Positions 21,113 through 34,319 of a stretch of DNA of 64,000 nucleotides are shown in pieces. Source of the DNA: Prostheceraeus crozeri (taxonomy: Eukaryota > Platyhelminthes > Polycladida > Euryleptidae). The notes under the pieces are model-generated. The model was not told the origin of the DNA. It searched no databases and was given only the letters and a program-made list of their open reading frames with translations. A program made the position numbers and the translations under genes. The DNA lies in the NCBI GenBank assembly GCA_907163375.1, contig CAJQUW010001640.1:1-64000 (forward strand), in the 5' to 3' direction. Within the stretch, counting starts at the first letter, position 1; each line of letters begins with the position of its first letter.

Positions 21113-21753
21113 CTGTCTTTTATGGCGCACGATTGTGAAAATGCGCTGAGATGATATTAGAATTGATCTTCGAAAAATATTATATGGTTTGTAAAGCACA
21201 TAAAATATAGAAAATCATCATCCTACAGTAATTGTTATAGAGGCAAGATAGATAAAGCAATACAACATTTGCTTCAATTACATCAAATTTGCCCTGCAAC
21301 CGCTGATTTACTGAGCATAATTCATTTGTAGTCATTTATTTATCAACATGGCGTAAGTCATAACAATGTCGAATATTTCACAGTGCCAGTTCGCCTGACC
21401 ATTGAATATTATAGAAAGATGTCCCTAGACTTCAGAGCGTCTACGGCTGCTATGGAATTTTTGTGCTTCAATTGTTCAAGTTATGAGGACTTTTTTCTAT
21501 TCAATGTTGAATATAGTTTTGTTCGTGTTAGGTCACTTATGCCTAAATTGCTGCATAAAAAGTTAATGATGTATTGCCAAGTGATGTTCATGTCACTTGG
21601 ATCTTGGCCCACTTGGCTCCCGACTCAAACGACCAGTGAGTTAAATGTAGCTGTACCACGTTTTCCCTACCAAAAGATCTTCTTTTGATCAATATGAAAT
21701 ATAGATCACATGCTACTGTACTTTACTATAGTTATGATAAAAAGATAGATGCA
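21113..21753. other. No recognisable gene
   Basis: 3' flank of the sulfotransferase and spacer to the mariner. A 101-codon open frame at 21383-21688 shows no family motif. Confidence 0.5.
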
Positions 21754-21755
21754 TA

Positions 21756-23038
21756 CGAGGGGTGATTGATAAGTTCGCGGCCCGATATAGAAAAAAGCAT
21801 ATTTCGCATACGATACATATTATTTATTTTTCGACATAATCGCCCCTACAATCAACGCACTTAGCCCAACGGTGCTGCAATGCGCGGATCCCTTGCTCAT
21901 AGAAGTGTGAGTCTTTGGAGTCCAGATACTCCTCAACGGCCTCCATGACGTCACTGTTGGATGCGAAGTGCTGACCACTGACCTTCAATTTCATTTTTGG
22001 GAAGAGATGAAAGTCCGATGGTGCCAGATCAGGAGAATAGGGTGAATGGGAAATGATGTCAAACCCACAACCGTGGATGGCAGACATGGCGGTAGCGGAG
22101 GTGAGCAGGCGCATTGTCTTGATGGAAGAGCACGCCTTTCGTGAGCTTCACTCTCCGCTTGATCTTGATCTGCACTCGTAACTGCTGCAACAAGTGAATT
22201 GTCCGACCATTCTCTAGGAAGTCCAACAACAAAACTCCCTTCGAATCCCAAAAAATGGAGGCCATGACCTTTCCCGCGGACCTGGTGACCTTGGCTTTCC
22301 GCGGAGTTGGTGATTCTGGGTGCTTCCATTGTTTTGATTGTTCTTTCGACTCTGGCTGATAGTGGTGAACCCAAGTCTCATCCATCGTAATGAACCGGTC
22401 CACGAAATGTTCAGGATCTCTTACGAACAGCGCCAGGTTGTCCCTTGAGATGAGAAAGCGGGATCGTTTGTTCTCTGGTGTGAGCAGTCGTGGCACCCAT
22501 CGAGCGGAAACTTTGTTCATGCCAAGTTCATGATGGATGATGTTATGGACACGCTCTTGTGAAATCTTCAGCTCGAAGGCAATCTTTCGCTCGGTTGTAC
22601 GGCGATCATCAAGAATAATCTTTTGAACATGATCGATCACATCTTCTGTGCTCACTGTCACTGGTCTTCCACAATGGGATCATCTTCCAAGCTCTCTCTT
22701 CCTTACTTGAATTCTGAAGCCCACTTCTTGACTGTGGTGTAGGACGGAGCTTTCTCACCAAGTGTTCCAACCATATCATCATGAATCTCCTTTGGTGTGA
22801 GTCCTTTCAAGCCGAGATATCGAATGACAGCTCGATTTGAAACGTGATCCATCTTACGCAACATTTATCTGACTAACTGACTGATAAGTTAGTAGCTGAA
22901 GTTAAGTAGCTAGTTCACCGGATCGACTGATCACTCGTCATGCGCCGTCAGCACATTCCATTGTATCAATCCACATGTGCATAATGGCCTGGCTTTAGGC
23001 TTTCTATGTCAGGCCGCGAACTTATCAATCACCCCTCG
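21756..23038 (-). mobile_element. Mariner element (DD34D), decayed
   Basis: 1283 bp, the standard mariner length. About 26-bp terminal inverted repeats (CGAGGGGTGATTGATAAG ... and its complement) are flanked by TA at 21754-21755 and 23039-23040. It carries one transposase gene on the minus strand, now broken. Confidence 0.94.
21824..22852 (-). pseudogene. Mariner transposase pseudogene
   Basis: Starts at an ATG at 22852 (MDHVSNRAVIRYLG, KEIHDDMVGTLGE, TVKKWASEFK). Recognisable blocks follow: GRESLEDDP, TVSTEDVIDHVQKII, MDETWVHHY, FHQDNAPAH and SPYSPDLAPSDFHLFPKMK. The spacing from the second D to the third, allowing for the break, fits DD34D. An in-frame TAA follows SEFK. A frameshift lies between DDP and the TVSTEDV block, and a second near 22100 just after NAPAH. 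The ends of the element are well preserved relative to the gene, so copies of this size could still be mobilised in trans by a related enzyme; that is inference. Confidence 0.92.
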
Positions 23039-23752
23039 TACAATATTTGCAAATTGTTGGCATTTAGAAAAGGAATATTTTGCCTACAGTTGCTTTCATA
23101 GCAAAAAGAAAAGTCTATAAATTCTAAAAATGTTTTTCAATTGAGTCTGACATGACTTTTATTCGTGTAGACCTTAAGTGCATGATTCAGACTTGAATGT
23201 TGTAGAGAAGATTTGGAACTTGCATCACATATGACAGACAGCATTAAGTTGAAGGTGGAAGGTAAGCAAAATAATTTTTTCATTATGTGATATTCAATCA
23301 TGTTTGCTTGCTAAGCATTATAATTTGATTCCAAAAAAGGGCCTATGAAGGTGCCTACATTCCTCAAGCAAACAATCAATTCTTAGACTTAAGCGTACTA
23401 AAGATTCATAATGTTAAGCAGAGTCATGGAGATTGAGCTGAAGACTTAAAAGATTTTTATTTGTGCTTATTTTTCAAAATATGCCCCAATCGGAGCAATC
23501 TGTACAATATTAAAACAGACAAACGATCATAAGTCGTTACCGAAATAGTCTGCCGATCTGTAGGCAAATCATTCCAAAGGGAACACACGACCTGAAATGA
23601 AATAAGCGGACATTGGACTTCAATATAAATGAACCCTGATTTGATGAACACTCATACGTTGACATTAAAGATAGCGCTTTGTTCATTACACCCTGCAGAT
23701 AAATCAACTTTTGATTAACTGTTGCAACGCAAAGAGTTGCAACATATTCTCG
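23039..23752. other. No recognisable gene
   Basis: Spacer between the mariner and the next hAT-type element. Confidence 0.5.
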
Positions 23753-23760
23753 GTCGTGAA

Positions 23761-24904
23761 CAGTGGCGTAGCCAAGGGGGACAAGTGGGACATGTCCCCC
23801 CCCTAAATGAAATCTGAGCGGGAGACAATCTTTGTGTTTCATACGGGGTATATTGACATCGTTCTATGTCGAATTATCAATTTATTAATGTGAGAATCTG
23901 AAATCCTACAATAGCGCGCTTGGTTAATTTTCGCATGTTCCCTGTTGCGCAACGATCGCGAGAGATGTTCATTTCTGTGAGTCAGATAGTCGGTCAGGCG
24001 CCGATACTAGTTGTACTGTCACGGACGTCTCGATATGGCTTGTAGCCAGGACACGACACGATTTTGCGACATCCACAAGTAGAGACGTGTGTGAAGATAG
24101 CGGAACCACCCAGCGGAACCATTTTTTATTATAGCTTAATTCTATTCGAAACAGCTGCTAGTTTGTCAATTTCAGTCTCCTGATTACGAATCTGAGCTCA
24201 GATTTCACAAATTCACAGTCGTTTTTGAGAAATTCAAGTTTAAAGATAAAAGTGGTTCCGCTGTGAAGTTGGCGGAACCATCCAGCGGAACCAATTGCTG
24301 AGTCTCGCTGATTGACGCAATAGATCAATTTCTTTTGGTCATTACCCGATCAATTTTGTTGTGCTGATCACGAATATGTGCCTCATCTTTCAAAACAATG
24401 CAGATTTCACCCGGAAATCTGAATTTCACTTTTTCTGCAAGCTGATTGTGAAGTTAGCGGAACCATTTTTCAATACAAAGAATTTCTCAGCAAAATCCAT
24501 CCTCTCCTACTAATTTGAAGTTCCTAATCACAAATCTCTTCACAGTCTCTCTTTCGATATCACATAATGTACATTTTATTTAACTTTCGCAATTTTGTAA
24601 CTTTTTACCAAGGTATGCAAAATACGTATTGTTGTACATGAACATACTTGAAGGCACAATGTTTACAAAATGATCTAGAGGCTACATCTGAAGATATTAT
24701 ATATAAACTTGTATATACTGTATGATTTTGTGTTAATCGTGTATCATGAATTATCAATAAAAGACTGAATTATATCATAATCAAATCAGATATGAATGAA
24801 TATTAGGGCTTCTTCTGATTTACGAAATTATGAAGTATAGGTTTATATTAATTAAGTCACATTTATTGTCCCCCCTCGGAAATGAAATCCTGGCTACGCG
24901 ACTA
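23761..24904. mobile_element. Non-autonomous hAT-type element (family N3)
   Basis: 1144 bp flanked by a perfect 8-bp duplication GTCGTGAA (23753-23760 and 24905-24912). Ends are CAGTGGCGTAGCC on the left and, read in reverse, TAGTCGCGTAGCC on the right. Both subterminal regions have runs of C followed by an AATGAAATC motif. It has no transposase ORF. Inside, at about 24100-24470, the motif GCGGAACCA occurs six times (one inverted), often preceded by TGTGAAG; this internal repeat is described in the findings. Confidence 0.93.
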
Positions 24905-24912
24905 GTCGTGAA

Positions 24913-26813
24913 GGCTTTCGAAATGTCTGATGGCAGATTATGCGCTCAGGAAATTTACGGCTACTGAACATCATGTTTGCTTTTTGAATATTCAAGCGCA
25001 AGTTCTTTCCAGAGCATCAGTTTTCAACGTTGTCTATATTACAGCATCTTTATTTCTCTCCAAGTGAATCAGCAGATACATGTCGTCAGTTTGTTTAATG
25101 ACTCTGGCAGTCTGATGGTAAAGAAAAGGTCATTAGTGAAGATGCAAAAAATATAGGGACAGGAATATATCCCTAAAACACACCGGAAATGACATCATAT
25201 AGAACGCTATGTAACCCATCTAGGGGGATGACGTTAGAGCGACGCATGACGTAGCTATGCAATTATCGATCCGCATTTGATCATCCATCCACAATATGAT
25301 TTGCGTAGGAATGAAAGTGTCTAACGCTTTAGAAAGATCTGCATTTGCCAAGGCGATTCCAAGTTACCTCCAATAAATATTTCCCCAAACACCTTATAAC
25401 TATCTGGATATCGCATTTCTTGATGTGTACAAAAGCTGATGCGTTACATGAGTTCAGTATGATAAAAGTCAGAAAATGTCATATAAGGATGGTTTTATTA
25501 CACCAGTTTTTTAGCCACAGTCATGCGTTAACGTGCCGTGGGGTGCACTTTACATCCTCTTCACCCACCAACCGCTTATGACACAATGCCTACGAAGTCG
25601 GTTCGATTTTATCGTTTTCTGCAATATATTTTGCAGGCAGTGAGACGTCGAAGTTCCTTCGTGCCATTTTCGTGTCAATTGTTCAGCAGCTGCCTCAACT
25701 TTTAGTGCATTGCTTTAGATTAATTACTGCTTATGAAACGTTCGCACATGATTTTCATTCATTCAAAAATTGCAAATACAAGTATGAATAAAATGTTTAA
25801 GACGTTTTATTTTACCAATTGAATAAGACCTGAAAAAGAATGATAAGTGTAAATTGATTTGCTTTCACAACTACACATTCGATTAAATCAGCAAAGTATG
25901 CACAATTGATTATTATAACTCAGCAGCTTGTATTATATTCATATAGTACGGACGCTATAAGGCCTGCTTTCTCTCACAAGAGGAAATTTCTTTCAAACAA
26001 CCTCTAGTATGAGTTGTGAATTCGCGATTCAATAGATGAATTTGTCAGTTAAAATGAATATAATTGAAAATAGCAAATTTAAAAAAATGAAAATGAAGAC
26101 GAAGATTAATAAATATTGAACCCATTCATAACAGCTTATGTTTAGCGTTGATCTGAAGAGGTGAAATGGTATGCTAAATACTAAACCAATCAGCAAGATC
26201 GACCGAAATATACTTCTGACAAGTAAGTGGTACGGATACTGTTTGCACTTGTCGGAATGCATTTGCAGAGAGTAAGCATGTCAACTGACAATATATACTG
26301 CCAGGAAGAATTGTCTATCCCATTTCGCATAGTGAGTTGTTGCTCAGTTTCACTACTAAATAAAACGTGCGGTATCTGAAGTTCTGTAAGCATCATCTTG
26401 TAGCAGGACACTGTGTTTGTTAAGCTGGAACGATTAGCTTTGCTGTCATGAAGTTTTCATTAATTCTAGAAACAAATCACCCAAGTCAGCAACATCCAGC
26501 AATATAAAATTTCTACCTACATGTTCTGTGGGGAGATATTTGTTTCTTCTAGATTCATAAACAGATGGAATTTTGCGATATTCGATGCTCGCTAACTTGC
26601 AGAACGACTGGAACGGCAACTTAAGAATTGTCGTTTTACTGATGTTGAATGACAATTTACTAATTGAAAATTATATGAGCCTCGAACAAGAGTTTAAGAA
26701 GAAAACAGCAGCTCTCAAAAGCTAGAAACTAACATCGGGGCATCCCGACTTGTTTATGGCAATAAAAATTGATGACAATTGTGGCCAAAATGAATATGCA
26801 TAATAATGGCCTG
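24913..26813. other. No recognisable gene
   Basis: 1.9 kb of AT-rich sequence with only short open frames. No repeat pair or motif recognised. Confidence 0.5.
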
Positions 26814-27427
26814 AAAATCGCACGTATTTTTACTTATATACACTTCCCAACGGCCGTGTCATTGGGTACAATCAGTCAAGTGTACAATTTTAAACTTTTT
26901 ATTGGTAATTGCTGCCCCCCAACGTAGTTCCCCCGGATGTGCCGCGACCTTAAAACAATTTCCGATGTACTCAACATCAGATAAACAATCTGTTTCTATT
27001 CTGTTATTTATATATTTTCAATATATAAGTGATAAACATAATTTTGAACAGAACGACTTACTCGCCAATTCATTACACATGAGGAGAGGAGAAGCGTTGT
27101 TTGTCCTTCTAGTAAGTATTTTTAAAATTTTTAGATATTTTAGGATATAAAACTTTTCTTTTGAATCATACTTTGTACCTATTGAAAATTAACTAGTCAT
27201 TAGCTTGTTTTTTTTAACTTTGTTACCTTGACGCACTTTGCTACGTTGAATCTATAGAATGGTTTCTGTTAGAATGGAAATTGACTCAAGGTCGCGGCAC
27301 ATCCGGGGAAACTACGTTGGGGCAGCAATCACCAATGAAAAGTTTAGAATTGCACACGTGATTGATTCTAACCCAATGACACAGCCGCTGGCAAGTGCAT
27401 CTAAGTGATAATGCGTGCGATTTTTCT
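26814..27427. mobile_element. Inverted-repeat element of about 610 bp
   Basis: Arms of about 140 bp (26814-26953 and 27287-27426) are reverse complements at roughly 85% identity. Landmarks are ATCGCACG, GTGTCATTGGGT, TTGCTGCCCC, CAACGTAGTT and GGATGTGCCGCGACCTT. The loop of about 330 bp is non-coding. No target duplication could be fixed, so the true outer edges may extend further. It ends about 13 bases before the left boundary of the large tandem duplication. Confidence 0.75.
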
Positions 27428-29129
27428 GTCACTATTGTGAAATGCATGAAGCTGTATTTCTATTCTAGAGGCTTTACTGCGAGTATCATCAATTTCTATT
27501 ATTGTAGTCAGCATCAGATAAACAATTTGTCTTTGAGCATGATCAAGTGGCTTCACGGAATTTTCATACAAGGAATCTCAAGGTCAAAGTTTTGACGATC
27601 GTTGTATGAAAATGTAAGCAAAGAGTGCCGATTTTTTGCAGTTGTGCTTGAGCTTGCTATCACTCGATATTCACTTTGTCATTCAAGAGGGCATTAATGG
27701 ACAATCCATTGGTGCAATTCATTTGACTGAACAACTAGCGGTCTCTAAAAAATCTCAAGTTAGGCAAAAACTTTATTTTTTCATTCTTTAGCCCATTCTG
27801 ACCAGTTGACCATAAGCAAACTTGCACCATGCATCAAAAAAACCTTAACATCATAAGCATCCTCATAGTAGGCTATGAAGTTTGTCAAAATCAAACAGCA
27901 TCTTAAATGAAAAGTTGACGATTTATAATGTGCTGACTTTTTTTGTGCAATTGTAGAACGGTCTCAATAACTGAAGCATTCTTGAATCTATTGACCGCTA
28001 CGTCCCGAAAAGTAGTCGAGACATTTTGCAGAAGCAAATTCAGAACATAAACTTTCGAAACTTATGGAATCTGAGAAAAAATTCAATCCGTTGACATGCA
28101 TATAAAAGACACTCAAAATTCAAAAGTTGCTATCTGCAGAGGGCCGAGAACAGAATAGACAATGTCTGTATCAATACGTCGGTTGTTAAAGGACCTTTGA
28201 TCTGAGTGCCAAGCTTCTTTGAATGACCTTCTATATCTGTGGTGGCATGCGTCGAAAGATTTCGTATTTTTGCAGTCAGATTTATTTCTAATCTAACTTG
28301 TGATGGTTAGAGAATGAAAATTAAATTTGAGATAGGTTCAATGGGGTCTATTTTTATCGCTGATAATCAGTGTTCATTAATTATTGTTTTGATGTTTGAC
28401 CCATCCAAGATTTTTCGCAGTTGGCAAGTGGGATTTGATTGGATAACTGAATAAAGTTTGTTACTTACATGTGAATATTTTAATACTTCGTTTCCTGAAT
28501 ATCCGAATAGTCAAGAATATGGATATAAGAATGATGGCGAATAGTCGGAGAAAAATTTGATTCACGGGATGGATGAGAAGTCAACTATGTAGTCCAAGGG
28601 AACGCAGCTGTAAAATTGAAGCAGAATAGAGTATTCCATTCCATCAACAAGTCTACAATCCATGCATTTCTTATATTAAACTTGTTAAAGTTAATTAGAG
28701 TTATAAATAATAACACCAGAACACACATACAATGCAATGCATAATTTACCTATAATAGGCATTATAATCTAGAATTGACTAAATTATTACCAAGCAAGTT
28801 TCATCAGATATGGGCTAATGTCGTTTACTCATGCTAGGACAATAGGCTTGACTGATTTTGTTGTACGCTTGTCACAGGTTATTATTCTTTGGCATCTGAT
28901 CCTCTAATCTTAAATCAAGCTGTCTATGGTGACAGCACATGAAAAGAAAGACAGTGAGACAAGGTCAAGGATGTTCGTGAATTAAATGTTATCTATGGTG
29001 TGGTTCTAGAGATGTTGGAATTTTCCTGCTTGTTGAATGCGATCTATTGATGACCAATTAAAAGTACTTCATTTCATTCATGCAAGTTAATTTAGTATTC
29101 AAACTTATTGTGACTCTTGAAACTTACTA

Positions 29130-30184
29130 CACCATTTCCACTTTAATTACAGAACTCTGCAGTTATATTTAAGAATCCAGCAGATTTATTTCAGCATTTC
29201 AAGTTTATATTTCAGATTGAAGCATTTATATTTTTGACAACAACATTTAATTTCAGAGAATTTTTGTGCGTGTGTTTAAATCATTTATATTTCAGACTTT
29301 GTCATTTCTAATTCAGAAATTGTGTACCTTTCTGTGAGATTGTGAGAGATTTGTGTACTTTGAATAGGTCTCATGCTCCACTTCTTCAGTCTCCTCGACA
29401 TCACCTCGACAGAGGGCGCAGGTAGCATTGACGCTGTTCGTAATAGGAGCAATGCATTCGCGGTGGAATAATAATGGCAGGATTCGTAATAATGTTGCTT
29501 ATGACATTGGTCTCAAACAAATTGCACAATTATCGGACACTTGCATTGTCACCAACAGTAATTTTATCAATCATCTGTGTTAGCCAATTTATATCTTAGC
29601 CTCCTGAACACTATTCGGATCTTTGGAAGCATTTTCTGACAACTGAGAAGTGCTTAAATTAAACTGATGCATTCTGAAATACATGTATATTTCACCGTTT
29701 CTGAAATTAAAACTTGACATCTGAATTGCAAGTGACCAATTCTGAAAGTGAAATGGGGATTTCTGAAATATAAATGACGTATTCTGAATTACTTCTAGCG
29801 TCTGAATTATAAGTGCAGATATCTCAAATTGAAATGACCGGTTCTGAAATATAAACTGCAAATCTGAAATATAAATGACACTTTCTTAAATATATATCGT
29901 CTTTTCTGGAATTCTGAAATATAAATGACTAAAAATGAATTATAAATGATCATTTCTGAAATATAAAGTCTATTTCTGAATTAGAAATGACAAAGTCTGA
30001 AATATATGTGTTGCATTCTCAAATATAAATGATTTAAACACACGCACAAAAATTCTCTGAAATTAAAATGTTGTTGTCAAAAATATAAATGCTTCAATCT
30101 GAAATATAAACTTGAAATGCTGAAATAAATCTGCTGAATTCTTAAATATAACTGCAGAGTTCTGTAATTAAAGTGGAAATGGTG
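29130..30184. mobile_element. Palindromic element built of about 21-bp repeats, TA target
   Basis: 1055 bp with about 200-bp near-perfect inverted ends starting CACCATTTCCACTTTAATTA, flanked by TA (29128-29129 and 30185-30186). Copy 2 of the duplication has the empty site with a single TA (around 35627-35629), which fixes the ends exactly. The arms and much of the right interior are degenerate tandem units of 20-21 bp with a core CTGAAATATAAATGA and a variable 5-6 base spacer. A unique, non-coding centre lies at about 29330-29600. No transposase, so it must have been moved by another element's enzyme. Confidence 0.92.
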
Positions 30185-33100
30185 TAGAATGCTACGATTT
30201 AAACTAATAAATTTGCACAAAACATCAGCAAGTCAGCCATTTTCTATCAACATTATTTGGATAAACGATAATGTAGCAATTAGTATTAACGAATTAGTAG
30301 TAATTTTCATCGGATATTCATCGACTTATAATTTCGTTTTGACATGATGCTGTTTACCGGTAGAATAAGAATTCCGTGCAACTGCAATCGAAGCGGAACA
30401 AATGTGAATTTATAATGAAACCCATGTGAAATCGTTGAAATCACTTGCAAATAGATAATGCTGCAATTATGATGTTTCATTTGTCGTTGCAACGATGAAA
30501 GTTAGCAAATTTTGAAGTTACAAGTTTTTAAAATCAAATCAATCAATTTTCTGTACAAAAAAGGAGAGCTATACTCCGGTTCATCGAATCCATCGAGCCA
30601 ATTTACCATCATCGGGCATGTTGATGTAGCACAAAAGTCGGTGTCAGCAAATAATCGACCAAGTAAGCACCTTTTTGTGCGACCTATTTTTCCTTATTGT
30701 TATAGAAATATATGATAGATTTCTTCATTGAAGTCACTTTGCTCAGCCATTTCAAAACAGAGTCTATTCTTTCTCGGACATCCTGTATCTGCCATATTTC
30801 TTCAAATAATAGCCGCCCTCGAATAGTCGCTGCGTCTACTATTCCAAGCTATGAATCCAGGCAATTAGATCAATTCGTTTACCTCAATTTAGGCACTCAC
30901 CATCTGAGTTCTGCATCATAAGTGTTAGTAGCGGTGGATTTTGAGAATTATCCTTATTTCAGCTAAGCTTCCATGTACGACATGATCAAAAATAGATTGC
31001 CAGAAAAAATAAAAAATGCATGTACAGCACCAGCTTTGGTGTTGGAACCGATTAATATCAATTATCATTATCTGATATTATCAACTGATTATCAACTTAA
31101 TAACAACTGAAAGGACCCTGTGATTGCTGTTGCCACTTCAAATGAAAATGGGTATAATTTGCCTTGAGAAGCCGTCGTAGACGGCAGAAATCGATTGGCA
31201 TTTAAGCAAATTTGAGTTCTGATTCTCCCGTAGGTAGGACCTAGCACTAGCATGTCCGACTTGTATTTCTACCAATAACGTCCATTTCGTTAAAAAAGAA
31301 GAAATTTTCAAAAATCAACTGATAAGTCATTTTAAAAGCTGATTACCTTAATTCTATCTATTTTCATTGATTTTTGATAACTTGAGTCCAAGCTGAATCT
31401 TTTTGTGCATTGGTAATTGCACTAAATTCCGAGCAAAGAATATAGTCTGACACTTAAATAGGGGTTTTGCCATCATATTTGTATGCATAATGATGCTAAA
31501 AGGCATTGTCTTGCATGCATGTCAGCCATTTCATGTGTGAGAAAACAAGGCAATCAGTCACTGACATTCACTTAATTATCGTATTATACAATTTTCTAAC
31601 AACTATTTTTTTTAATTTGGCTATAATAGTTGTAGGCCTAATAGCTTTGCTATACCGGTTTGCATTGAGCAGTCATATCTGCGCAAATATGGAAGCGGTA
31701 GATATAATACTTCAATTTTACATGAAAACATTGAATGCAATTTCAGTTAGTGCATGATTTACACCGTGATGTCTTTACGAGGCATGAATTCCATACAGTC
31801 GAACTACAAACCTCTTCAACTTCATAGCTGATTTCTACATGAGATCCGAGAACAATGCCTGAATTCTGTGGAGCTCTTACTCTTATACATTGTATTTGAA
31901 CACGTGCTTTTACGTGGATTACCAAGCCTTCAGTTCGTGGATCACTTGAATTCTTCAATAGTTGCTTCATAAAGCTCAATATATAAGTTTTTCGAGAATC
32001 TTATCTGATGCTTGTGTGAAGTATGAATTCAAGCCATATCCAACAAATTATTCCACAACGACATCAGCCATTTTCTAGATGCGCAACTTGTAGTACAGAG
32101 CTATCATCAACATAGAATTGATCTACACCCACTTTGAGATGATCAGCAAATAATATCAGAAATTGCTTTTTCTTTCACTGTCATCGCATAAGGATTGATG
32201 TGCATGGTTGAAAACATGAAATCACATTTCTTCTTCTTGTTTGGTATTTCAGGGTCATTTCTTCGATGTTAATTTAATAAAACACGTGCAAAGCACATGC
32301 TGAATAGTTCAGGTTGCATGTCATATTCACGTCTACTTTTACAAGTCATCTGCGCATTTCGTCAAATTTGATGAAATGGACGTTTTTGGTAAGCTTTTTT
32401 AAAATAAGATACGATAAGAGTGTAGCAAAACAGAATCTTTAAAAAGAAATAAAATGATGATAAAAGCATGAAGAACGATAGCATACAAGCTTCAGTACCT
32501 GTTATCGGATGAACAATATTTACAGCAATATAATTATCTATGGACGTTCCAGCATAGAGTAGGGATATATATGTAGAGTGTCGACTCAAAAAAGTGTCTG
32601 TATACAGTGAAAATTTTTATATGAAAAGATTCAGTTTTTTGCGGAGATTACGTTCCCGTGGTCCAAAAAATTATTTAAGCAGCTTTTGAAAAAAGTCAAA
32701 ATTTGCCAATTTATATACTACCGATATGACTCTCCTATTTAAGTAGTATGAAACAAGTTGTATATCAAAAGGAATGAATATTTGATAATAACCATCCTAA
32801 CTAAGCGGAAATCAAGCTGATTATCACGTGAATTTCATGAATTGTATTATAATGAAATTCTTCATGAAAAAGTCGCTATATTATTCGTGCTTTCTTTGCT
32901 AAAGTATCAAGTTTTAATTCAATTTTCACTGGCATGATTTTATAATTCACTAAATTCATGTTTCACTTCTTGAATCTGAATACCGATGTGGACCCATTTA
33001 CATCTTTCAAAGTTAAATGAAGTCATTGTCTTGGATTATGTGATTTTGCTGTGTCAGTGGCAGTATGCCTGTGATATGATCACGCTTAAGAAAATACTCT

Positions 33101-33442
33101 TGAGCTTAGGTTGAGCATGAAAGTAATAGGAGCCTGCTAAGTTAACAAACATTACCTCTTCAAGGCTGTCATGACATGGAGAATCTGCAAAATACCATCA
33201 TTCCTTCTGCATTACTATCATGATCAGTCAATTCCGTTGTAATTTCTGCAAAACTGCAAATATCTGCACATCTCACATTTGGTGCGATGAGTTCATTTAA
33301 TAAAATCGAAAGTGCATGCACATTGGGGATTTGATAAATGCGGAGTTACCACTCTACCTAATATACCTACTCTATGCGCTCTAGTGTTAAAATCCCCGCC
33401 GCGGATCAACATACTGATCAAGAGAGAGCTTCGAAAAAACTA

Positions 33443-34319
33443 CCGGGTGTCCCACAGCGAACCCCCCCTGCCCCCCCAAACGATTTCCATCATTATCTCA
33501 AATTATAATATAGCCTACATTGATACGCTATTTGTTATTTGTATTTGTATTTTTAATATATTATAGTATCCGCAGAAATATATTTTCCCTTGAATTACAT
33601 TGATACGTTGTGATCAAAAGGTCATTATTCCCTTATTAGAGTAATTTCTGCAGTTCATACAAAGCACGAAACGCGTCTTAATTAAACTTTTATAATTTAT
33701 GTTCAATATGTTGACCATTTTCCTGCACAGAGTCGAATTCTAGTTTGAACAGCTTCCGAACATACTTTTCTACATAAAAGCTCGTCTATGTCACGAAACA
33801 CACTACGAATACAGTCTTCCAATTCATCCAAGGTTTGAGGATGACTCCTGTATACAATCTCTTTACGTGTCCCTAAAGAAAAAAATCACACGGTGTTAAG
33901 TCTGGTGATATTGGAGGCCATTCCAAAAGGATACCACGGCGTCCAATCCAGCGGTTGGGAAAATTACTGTGTGAGTAATTTATGACGGAACGGTAATAAT
34001 GCGCCGGTGCCCCATCCTGTATGAAAATGCTCCCAAGATCGGTGATTGGCGGCAGCACGCTTTGCAGCATACTAAGATAATTCCCTCCTTTGACAGTCTC
34101 TCGAAAGAAGAATGGCTCCGTCACACCTCGGGATGAAATGCCAGCCCACACTGTTACACCACGTTGGTCCATGGACTTGGTGCTTAGACGAAGCTCGTTG
34201 TGATCTGACCAATAAACTGAATTGTGGCGATTCACAGTTCCGTTTAAAAAGAACTTCGCCCCGTCTGTCCAGACAACTTTATAGATCAATTGGTGATCTC
34301 GTTCCAATAAAGTAGTAAG
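33443..34319 (-). mobile_element. Mariner (DD42D) truncated at the duplication junction
   Basis: Begins after TA (33441-33442) with CCGGGTGTCCCACAGCG and matches 38895-39775. It ends abruptly after the AATAAAGTAGTAAG stretch, where copy 2 of the tandem block begins. It therefore holds only the C-terminal part of the transposase gene (minus strand). It shares the premature stop described for the complete copy. Confidence 0.92.

Larger units (their letters stand above)
27440..34319 (+). repeat. Segmental tandem duplication, copy 1
   Basis: Near-identical (a few differences per several hundred bases) to 34320-39775 in the same orientation, directly adjacent. Differences in structure: copy 1 holds a 1055-bp element at 29130-30184 absent from copy 2, and about 381 bases (28056-28436) missing from copy 2. 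Its right edge falls inside a mariner, which is truncated there. Open frames shared with copy 2 (31506-31757, 32362-32589, 33312-33566) have no recognisable motif and are conserved only because the duplication is recent. Apart from the mobile elements listed separately, I see no gene in it. Confidence 0.92.

Noticed and set aside
29130-30184. Regular short repeats with variable spacers, superficially CRISPR-like
   Set aside because: The units are degenerate, spacers are only 5-6 bases, the whole is palindromic and TA-flanked, and the DNA is eukaryotic.
31506-31757. ORF perfectly kept in a second copy (36958-37209), which might suggest a conserved gene
   Set aside because: The whole block is a recent tandem duplication, so conservation is expected without selection; no motif is present. 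The same applies to 32362-32589, 33312-33566, 30307-30492 and 30712-30921.
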